This document shows positions 56,738 through 64,000 of a DNA stretch of 64,000 nt, in pieces (within the stretch, counting starts at the first letter, position 1; every line of letters starts with the position of its first letter). The stretch is taken from positions 994,001 through 1,058,000 of the forward strand of contig JAQFVV010012497.1 in the NCBI GenBank assembly GCA_028023455.1. The letters run 5' to 3'. The notes below the pieces were generated by a model. The model was not told where the DNA came from and made no database searches. It worked only from the letters and a program-made list of their open reading frames with translations. The translations under genes and the position numbers were made by a program. The DNA comes from Epiperipatus broadwayi. Lineage: Eukaryota > Onychophora > Udeonychophora > Euonychophora > Peripatidae.

Positions 56738-56778
56738 CTAGTTGATGACCAGTGTGACTTGGATGAAATGTTGGTATA
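56738..56778 (+). ncRNA. decayed hammerhead motif of PLE3
   Basis: TTGATGA (C3 lost), CCAG/CTTGG-like stem II around TGTGA, then ATGAAATGTTGG. GAAA and stem II remnants are in the right order, and the counterpart on the minus strand at about 55720-55765 is worse. Its location after the GIY-YIG tail matches PLE1 and PLE2. Confidence 0.5.
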
Positions 56779-57583
56779 TATATTTTTGATACAATTAATT
56801 ATACACAGATGTACCCCAAACATTTCATTTATATAAGTAGGTATTACTACTTATACATTTTTATGTGCACATTATTACCTTTATTATATATTGTAATGAT
56901 AAAATCATTTCACTTGATTATAGTCATTCATAATTTTATAGCAGGAAGAGATAGGGGATGTAGTGCAACATATATATTTATTCTTTGTAAACAAACTAGG
57001 CAAAACAAGTGAAAGATAAAGCCATTTGAATGTAATAATAAAAATATATACATTTTGAGAAATAATCAATTCTTAATAATGATTGTTAGACATGTGTTAT
57101 GTTTTAAAACACATATATGTGCATGCATGTAAGCATGTAATATTTTTTATTATTTATACATTAGTAAAATATATATTTTAAGGAGATTTAAAATATCATA
57201 TAACATAAGTTTTAATATTGTGTGAAATAATTTTTAATTTAATTAAAAAGGTAATAATAATATATGATTAATATTTTTAATTTATGGAACACTTAATAAA
57301 ATTTTGTTAACTTATATATGCATATTGGCCATGTGTTATAATTGACTACTTTCAAAAAATAATTTAAAAAGAAAATAAACTGCATTTGAGGAATTTATCA
57401 TCTGTGAGCTCAAAAAAATTGACAAGAAATTAGATTAACATCACATGACCACCACTTCTTATGCTTGTGTATAACTTGTTAAAACAGGCAAAACTCAGTA
57501 TACATATCGCCACACACAGCAAGCTAGAGTAATCAATGGATGCCAGAAGGCTTGTGCATAAAATCCCCATCTAGTGCCTACTC

Positions 57584-57642
57584 ATCCAATATCCCCAGAC
57601 TAGTTTCTGGCTTGTGGCCTTCGTCAGTGAGGAGCCTTGGAT
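57584..57642 (-). ncRNA. hammerhead ribozyme, family 1, core intact
   Basis: Minus strand: CTGACGA (57627-57621), stem II GGC/GCC with CACAA loop, GAAA, CTAG, GUC. Stem I CCTCA/TGGGG and ATCCAA/TTGGAT fully paired. Transcription on the minus strand would be antisense to the GGT gene. Confidence 0.85.
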
Positions 57643-58201
57643 CTGAGAGCATTGCACCTAGATCTTAGGATATAATGCAACCCTCCAGCAACCACCTTTT
57701 ATCTCCACTTAACTACAAAACTATGAGTCTTAAACTGAAAACACCTTAATATTTTCAATCCAAGCTCATAAGCTTATGTAATCATTTGGGTCTGAACTCA
57801 GTTCAGCACCCATACATTTTGGTGTCTTTGGTTCTTTAATAAACATAGCCACCACTATTCTATTAGGCAGGATTGGTTTTAAGCCAATAAACATCACATG
57901 ACCACCACTTCTTATGCTTGTGTATAACTGTTGTTAAAATAGGCAAAACTCACTATATGTATTGCCACACACAATCCTGCCTAATAGGATAGTGGTGGCT
58001 ATGGTTATTAAACCAAAGACACCAAATTGTATAGGTGCTGAACTGAGTTCAGACCCATATGACTATATAAGCTTATTGGCTTGGATTGAAAACATTAAGG
58101 TGTTTTCAGTTTAAGACTCATAGTTTTGTTGTTAAGTGGAGATAAAAGGTGATCGCTGAAGGGTTGCATTAGATCCTAAGATCTAGGTGCAGTGTTCTCA
58201 G

Positions 58202-58260
58202 ATTTAAGACTCCTCACTGACAAAGGCCACAAGCCAGAAACTAATCTGGGGATATTGGAT
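58202..58260 (+). ncRNA. hammerhead ribozyme, family 1, inactivated (G8A)
   Basis: CTGACAA (58216-58222) lacks G8. GAAA is kept; CTAG has become CTAA, giving an AUC site; distal stem I strand is ATTTAA instead of ATCCAA. Confidence 0.75.
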
Positions 58261-61027
58261 GAGTAGGCACTAGATGGGGATTTTATGCATAAGCCTTCTG
58301 GCATCCATTGATTATTCTAGCTTGCTATGTGTGGCAATACGTATAGTGAGTTTTGCCTGTTTTAAGAAATTAGATTGTCTGCAGTTTTTAAAAAATGGCT
58401 ATAACTAACATGTTTGACATGGATTTTATGGCAATGGCAGGCTGAAATATGCAAGATATTTCCTACAAGATATATGAACCAACTTTATAGGAAAATCTTC
58501 AAAATGACTTAAGAACAAAAATATCATGAATTCTCATACTCTACAGCAATTTGACAAATCAACTAATGAATTATTTATGAAAGGGATCATCAGTATTAAG
58601 TGTTAAAAATATAACTTAAATAATTCAATAAATGAATGATTTGCAAATAACAACAGGAATACAAATATCAGAGCTCTGACATAAGTAAAAAACAAAGAAA
58701 CTAATATTTATGACAACAAGCTTATTTAAATTCAAATTAGATTTTACATCAATACTTCTGTTTGTATGTAGGTCACAGGTAAATTGTGTATGCAAAAACT
58801 GTTTGAAATTTAAACAAGAACTTTTGATAAAGAAACATTATAGTTATATTATTTATTGTAATTTTATAAATTTAATGTTTTATAAGTAGTGCATTTTAAT
58901 AGTAATGATTTTGATATTTATGGTTAAATACTATTTTAATCTTGTTTTAATAATAATGTAAAGCGTCATGTAGGTTTATTTATTGTTGACAATTAAAATA
59001 ATGCATTTTTTTTAAGTAAATGAATTATTAGAACTCAATTTAGAAAAAAAATATACAAACAATTTTGTTTTGAATGTTATAAATTTATAATAAAATAAAC
59101 GAATATAGGGCAGGATTGAATGAACAATTGAGATTGTTGATCAATGCAAACGACCTAAATTTAAATGATTTTTGAACTTTATTTTATGTGTGTTGAATGA
59201 GTATGTGCTAATGTTTGTTATAACTTTATAGAATCTTGTTATAAAATAATGCAACTTAATTAATTTAAATGCATGGATTTATTTGTTGTTTATTTATGGA
59301 GATGTTGAACTAGAGATGTACATGTATCTAGTATTTTTTATATATATAATCAATATCAGTAACAGTCATGAAGATATTATAATCATGTGTTTATTGTTTT
59401 GTCACAAGTATAAAAATGCAGATGTGCATCTTTGTGCTTACATTGAAAATAATTATATATGTGCCTATTATTTACTTATAATTTGATATTCTATACGACA
59501 TGGTGGATATCCTAGCATACAATGGTAGTTTGCTACATATTAGTGTGAATTTATATATTCAGATAGAAGTCATATCATTGTTAGGATCTACTGATGATAA
59601 GAATATCAGTTACATCCACCTGATTGCATTTTAAAGATTATGCATTATATCAATATATTTTACATGCACATTTTATTTCTACCTCTTTATAGAAAACTGA
59701 ATATATAATATAGTCACAAGTTATAATATTACATTTGATAATAAAGTTACTATTATTGCAGATAACATGTGTAATATGATAGGATGTTTTATATGTATAA
59801 TCCACAACTTCATGCATAAGTCATTGGTTTTAAAGCTGTCTAGGGATATCATTTTTATTTCAATTTATATGAACGAAGTGATATTGTTTGCATTCATGTT
59901 AACATGATACATTGATGTAATAATAGATTTAAAAAATAATAAATAATATTATCAGCATAAAAATAGGATTATCCATAGTAATGAAATGCATATAAATGAG
60001 ACATGAAGTCTTTATGATAAAATAGCTAACAGAGTCTTATAGAATTTTATTTGAACAATTACATATGTTTGATGTTTGGTTTTATAATTTGTTGATTGCA
60101 TTGTGAGTACTTCTCTATAACTTTCACTACTAGTATGAGAAGAAAAGTACACTTTTTATTGTTTAATTATTATTGTGTTTATGTGTTAACAAATATGTTA
60201 ATGTTTTACTTGTTGGTTGTCTGATTCATTTTTAAAAGAAATATGCTTGGAGTAGTAGCTTCTGACCATTATGATATATGCTGTGTGGAAACATTATTAA
60301 AATAAAGTAGGGTTAATTTATAAAATTAATTGCGACCACTGCAGTGTGATTCATCTGTCAGTCAAGTAAAACTGCAATTGAAAGATGTAAAGAAGATAAA
60401 AAACCAGGGTCATATATTCATTTTTTAGATACCAGTTACATAATGAATTGTGAAAATAATATACAAATAATAAAATACGTTAAAGTCTATAAAGAAAGTA
60501 CAGTATTATGAGATTTTATATATTCAGGAAAATATAAATAAATGTATAATCATAATTAAGGATCCAATGCAATTAGATGGAAAATTATTATTATTATTAG
60601 ATAATTGGAGGAATTTTAAATGTATTTTAAATTATCCTTTATGTAGATATGATGTTCATATTATAAACGAGAAAGTAAAAAGTTTGTATTCATTTATTAA
60701 TATATATGTGATATGTATTTTACTTTTGTATGTTGTATTTTTAATGATGACCACTAGAGGGAGATATAGAATAATTTGACATGTTATAATTAAAAGGAGG
60801 CATCTTGATAGGATTCCTATAGGAAATGAAAACTAGTTGGATGCTGTAAATAAATTTTATTTAATTTTAAATTATTTATTATCATTTTTAATTAAAATTG
60901 ATCAATGTTTTATATTTTACAAATGAAGATAACATTATGGACAATTTAAAACTTGAAAATTGACCATCTGAACTGAGATAAAGTATTGTATATGATATTA
61001 TAGTTAATGTGTTTTTGCATTGTTATA

Positions 61028-61053
61028 CTCATATATATATATATATATATATA
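61028..61053. repeat. (AT)n microsatellite
   Basis: About a dozen AT units; a second run lies at 61154-61170. Confidence 0.95.
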
Positions 61054-61334
61054 ATTAGTTTCCAACCAGTAACCATCTACACATTCACAGTAAATATAGC
61101 AACCAATATTTCTAACTGCTGTCAAGGCAACCTTCACACCTTTTAATAGCAAGATATATATATATATATGTGTATGTGTGTATTGTTTTTATTTATTCTA
61201 TTATTTCAACATAAAGTTCTAATCCAAGAATTTTGGATTTAGAATTTTTAAATGTTGGAGTGGAAAATTGTTCTTGTTGTCCATCAATTCTTAAGAAAAA
61301 TTATTATCACATACTGTTATTAATAAGGATTATA

Positions 61335-61450
61335 AAACAGAGATAGAGATTCAGATTCTGGAGCTTAAGGTCAATGGTATTTCATCCATCTCTATCACTT
61401 CCTATGCTTAAACTTCTTAAGAACTTGTGAGTAATAAATCCACTTGATTA
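61335..61450 (+). repeat. tRNA-derived SINE relic
   Basis: gattcagattctggagctta, aaggtcaatggtatttcatc and taaacttcttaagaacttgt with a final gtaataaat align with the SINE at 52395-52525. Strongly diverged. Confidence 0.45.
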
Positions 61451-61454
61451 TTTT

Positions 61455-62477
61455 TTTATTTTATTATAAAACCGCCATTATTAATAGATGCACATATATA
61501 TTACACAATAACAGCCTAAGATTATTTAAACCATGGATCTACAATCTAATATCGTGATAATCTCTATAAGTAAAAAATGGATTCCATCTTTCATTTTGGT
61601 TTAAAATCTTAATATAAACAAAGAGAGCTGACATAGGACTTTAACAAACAGAGATTTATATATTTCTAAATTTAAATAAACTTTATTAAATGGAAAAACA
61701 TAATCCGCTATATGATTTAACTTATAGAGGTTGCCTTGACAACAGATTGAAGATTCATAGTTTAAATAAGCTTAGGCTGTTATCATGTGATTTACATTTT
61801 AAACAATCTAGTTTAATGTCATATCAGATTTATTATCTAAATAATATAAATATATATTGCAAAAAAATTATCATGAAACAATAGAAATTTGATAGGTAGA
61901 GGCTATTAAAAAAATATTTTAAAATTTGCATCCCTCATCTTACCACTACCATATTGTAATCATCTGCCAGTGCAGGAAGACCGAATCCTTTCTTACTATG
62001 CATGAAATTTGCAAACAGCTAATCAAATCAAGTAAGTTTATCAAACATCTTAATATATGTTGACTGTACTGATGCCTCAATATTTCTCTATTGCACTACT
62101 GGTGGATGTTTGAGATATGGTGGGTTTAAGATGAGTGATGCATTGATAAAAATAAAGCTTTCTATTGATTGATTTATTGTTTGATCAGTTGCTCATGTGA
62201 AGTCAGGTGATGTTCATTATCACAGTGATAATGCATAATTTGGTTCAATCACTTGGGCTGCTTTTTTTTTTTTATCTGTTGTTAGCTTTTTTTCTGATTT
62301 TACTGTTTAAAAAATAGTTTCCATAGTGAATTTTTAAACTTATAAATATGAACTTCTATTGCAAAAATGAACATGGAAGAAAGTAAATAAAGTATTATCC
62401 TAAATATTGTTTATCATTACATTTTATAAATATTCTATAACATTTATTGGGAGAATTTATAATAATGATTGTTTCAG
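61455..62477 (+). other. end of GGT intron 2
   Basis: AT-rich with no recognised element. It ends aataatgattgtttcag, the acceptor of exon 3. Confidence 0.5.
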
Positions 62478-62631
62478 TGGTCGAAGTGCAAAAGCTGTAA
62501 GTCCTGAATTAGTACAAAGATTTGGTTTTAATGCTAATAATCCCATCCCTCAAAATCATGGCTTGTCAGTCAATGTTCCTGGAGTGCCAGCTGCTTGGAT
62601 GGACATTTTAGAAAGATTTGGAAGCAAAAAG
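62478..62631 (+). CDS. YwrD-type gamma-glutamyltranspeptidase, coding exon 3
   Basis: Acceptor tgtttcag ends at 62477; donor GTAATA starts at 62632. After the last base of a shared Ser codon it reads GRSAKAVSPELVQRFGFNAN, NPIPQNHGLSVNVPGVPAAW, MDILERFGSKK, ending in phase 0. S-G-R-S-A and V-P-G-x-x-A-A-W are conserved gamma-glutamyltranspeptidase blocks. With exons 1 and 2 this gives the first 140 residues of a protein usually about 530-600 residues long. The nucleophilic Thr that starts the small subunit lies in later exons outside the window. Confidence 0.92.
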
Positions 62632-63034
62632 GTAATAACATAATTAGCAATTTTATAGACTTATATATATTAAAATAAAGCAAAAATCTCTTTATCAATC
62701 CCAATCATATACTTCAGTTATCATAACTGACTAGTTGAATGATTAATATATGAAAGACTTAATGAATGGGAACATATAACTATATTAATGGTAAGGTTTA
62801 TAAAAAATGAAATTGTTTATAATTCCTATTCAACTAAAATATAATTAAGTGTTCCAAAAGAAAAAAAGAATAAAAACACAAATAACAATCTGAAAAACAT
62901 TTTAAAAAATCACATGTAGAACCTATTTGGTGCATTACTCTATTTATTTGATATATGCCTTTTGATTTATGCAGCAAACTTTTTATTTCTGAAATATTTC
63001 AACACCAAACATAATTGTAGTGCTCAATACATTT
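62632..63034 (+). other. start of GGT intron 3
   Basis: Donor GTAATA followed by AT-rich DNA without recognised feature. Confidence 0.5.
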
Positions 63035-63783
63035 TATTCTTTGCCATAATATCAATAAGCTAATACACATGCGCTTTGCAGATGTCACTATATAAATGAA
63101 TACTCCCACTTTTTCAAACCCAAGATAAAGTCTTTAAGAAAATATAGAATGAATCCACCTATATTTTCGACCCAACTGTATATGTATGGGCAAATCTGAA
63201 GGGTTTGAAATGAAGAGCGTGAAGTTATTAATTGATCACTTTAAATTACTTTTTTACTACGTAAATGAATGATGCCAATGAAATTTCTAGAATTTACAAT
63301 ACGTCATTCTTATAATTAAACATATGTAAACAAGACATTTATTTTTTATATAGTGTGGTGTTTTTATAATCTATAATATCAATAAGCTAATATACATGCG
63401 CTTTGCAGATGTCACTATATAAATGAATACTACCACTTGTTTACATATGTTTAATTATAAGAATGACATATTGTAAATTTTAGAAATTTCATTGGCGTCA
63501 TTCATTTACGTAGTAAAAAAGTAATTTAAAGTGATCAATTAATAACTTCACGCTCTTCATTTCAAACACTTCAGATTTTCCCAAACATATATGGTTGGGT
63601 CGAAAATATAGGTGGATTCATTCTATATTTTCTTAAAGACCTTATCTTGGGTTTGAAAAAGTGGGAGTATTCATTTATATAGTGACATCTGCAAAGCGCA
63701 TGTGTATTAGCTTATTGGCTTATTGATATTATAGATTATAAAAACATCACACTATATAAAAAATAAATGTATTCTTTGCCATA
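63035..63783. mobile_element. composite palindromic MITE-like element with 14-bp target duplication
   Basis: tattctttgccata flanks exactly (63035-63048 and 63770-63783). Inside are a forward unit lacking its first 40 bp (63049 to about 63332), a forward copy of only the unit's first 100 bp (about 63333-63435, starting acatttattttttatatagt), and a complete reverse unit ending ataaatgt at 63770. atgcgctttgcagatgtcac therefore occurs twice forward and once reversed. No ORF and no hammerhead core were found. Confidence 0.8.
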
Positions 63784-64000
63784 TGTTCTAAATGAAAAGT
63801 CACCATTGCACTTCTTTAGATAGTCTTTATCATGTAAACATGGTTTGTCTCTCCATGAAAATCTTGCTCAGGTTTATCTTAAAACATCCTTTTAAGAAGT
63901 TTGTATTGTTCATTCATTTCACATGTCTAGTCCAACAAAGGTGTTATTTTACAATAGTGGACACTATAGTATCATATCAAGCAAATTGAATAATATATTG
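63784..64000 (+). other. GGT intron 3 continues; short repeat fragment
   Basis: 63880-63945 (cctttt-aagaagt, tccaacaaaggtgt) resembles 43550-43605 next to a family-1 fragment (cccttttaggaagtc, caacctaacaaaggtgtc), so both derive from one dispersed repeat. Confidence 0.5.

Larger units (their letters stand above)
55720..56790. mobile_element. Penelope-like element PLE3, palindromic, truncated
   Basis: Right half (about 56255-56785, +) and left half (about 55725-56195, read on -) are inverted copies sharing the GIY-YIG coding segment, 3' UTR and a hammerhead-like motif. The left lacks a piece of about 70 bp (the KNHSS...DTCH region). This is the same architecture as PLE1: two truncated copies head to head. 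It is more decayed than PLE1 and its protein is distinct from PLE1 and PLE2. Confidence 0.75.
57424..58376. mobile_element. hammerhead element family 1, complete insertion with 13-bp target duplication
   Basis: aagaaattagatt occurs at 57424-57436 and 58364-58376 exactly. Inside, a minus-orientation unit starts aacatcacatgaccacc at 57437; the same start recurs at about 57889 (period about 451 bp), giving about 1.2 minus units. The rest is a plus-orientation unit ending gtgagttttgcctgtttt at 58363. Hammerheads lie at 57584 (-, intact) and 58202 (+, dead). No ORF. The bounded ends define the element: one tandem-plus-inverted concatemer inserted in a single event. Confidence 0.88.
52082..62477 (+). 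other. intron 2 of the GGT gene (10.4 kb)
   Basis: GT...AG, phase 2. It holds a SINE palindrome and SINE copy (52.15-52.52 kb), (CA)n at 53.83 kb, a SINE at 54.5 kb, PLE3 (55.7-56.8 kb), a family-1 hammerhead element (57.4-58.4 kb), AT microsatellites (61.03 kb, 61.15 kb) and a SINE relic (61.3 kb). The remaining stretches (52525-54498, 54605-55720, 56800-57423, 58377-61330) show no recognised feature. Confidence 0.8.

Noticed and set aside
60567-60779. 70-codon open frame
   Set aside because: Begins at an ATG within intron 2, includes an ATT microsatellite translated as Leu repeats, and has no homology that I recognise.
1-64000. bacterial or phage origin
   Set aside because: No operons, ribosome binding sites or dense coding; introns, SINEs with A tails and animal retroelements throughout.

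Overview
The window is a very AT-rich piece of an animal (invertebrate) nuclear genome. Long introns with GT...AG boundaries, poly-A-tailed SINEs, Penelope-like, LINE, Ty3/Gypsy, Tigger and hAT relics and abundant microsatellites rule out a bacterium, phage or organelle. The species cannot be named from sequence alone. The mix (GIY-YIG Penelope elements, hammerhead-ribozyme retroelements, YwrD-type gamma-glutamyltranspeptidase) occurs in chelicerates, molluscs, cnidarians and flatworms.

Host genes, both on + strand. (1) The last two coding exons of an unidentified protein ending in a CCHC zinc knuckle (8735-8812 and 19543-19580). The zinc knuckle is split by a 10.7 kb intron, and AATAAA lies about 150 bp after the stop. 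(2) The first three coding exons of a YwrD-like gamma-glutamyltranspeptidase (42539-42650, 51928-52081, 62478-62631), separated by 9.3 and 10.4 kb introns. The gene runs off the right edge, so its catalytic Thr is not in the window. The roughly 23 kb between the two genes holds only repeats and unassigned AT-rich DNA.

Layout: 1-260 coding-like relic; 440-6182 decayed minus-strand LINE (SGNH esterase, endonuclease, reverse transcriptase) broken at its RT by a 1.7 kb Penelope-like element (PLE1) with a 17-bp target duplication; 8.2 kb first of six loci of a hammerhead element (family 1); 12.65-13.28 kb a second, retrozyme-like hammerhead family; 14.7-15.5 kb PLE2; 20.2-21.4, 28.8-29.8 and 29.95-30.7 kb family-1 concatemers; 26.5-27.3 kb Tigger/pogo remnant; 32.6 and 37.9 kb a third hammerhead family; 35.7 kb a foldback with a fourth hammerhead motif; 36.5 and 54.5 kb tRNA-headed SINEs; 38.4-39.9 kb large foldback; 40.6-41.6 kb hAT remnant; 45-51 kb Ty3/Gypsy debris in GGT intron 1; 55.7-56.8 kb PLE3; 57.4-58.4 kb best-bounded family-1 element; 63.0-63.8 kb composite palindrome.

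The outstanding signal is the number and variety of type-I-like hammerhead ribozymes: about 20 recognisable motifs in several unrelated families, about ten with all core residues kept. They sit in PLE terminal repeats and in non-autonomous 434-455 bp repeat units arranged as direct and inverted concatemers with 12-17 bp target duplications. In most families the segment after GAAA is self-complementary (CTAG, CCATGG, TGCA, ACGT), the hallmark of hammerheads that act as dimers. The simplest reading is that PLEs supplied the machinery and ribozyme-bearing circular or multimeric RNAs were reverse-transcribed into the genome, as proposed for animal retrozymes. All structures were read by eye; no folding or database search was run.
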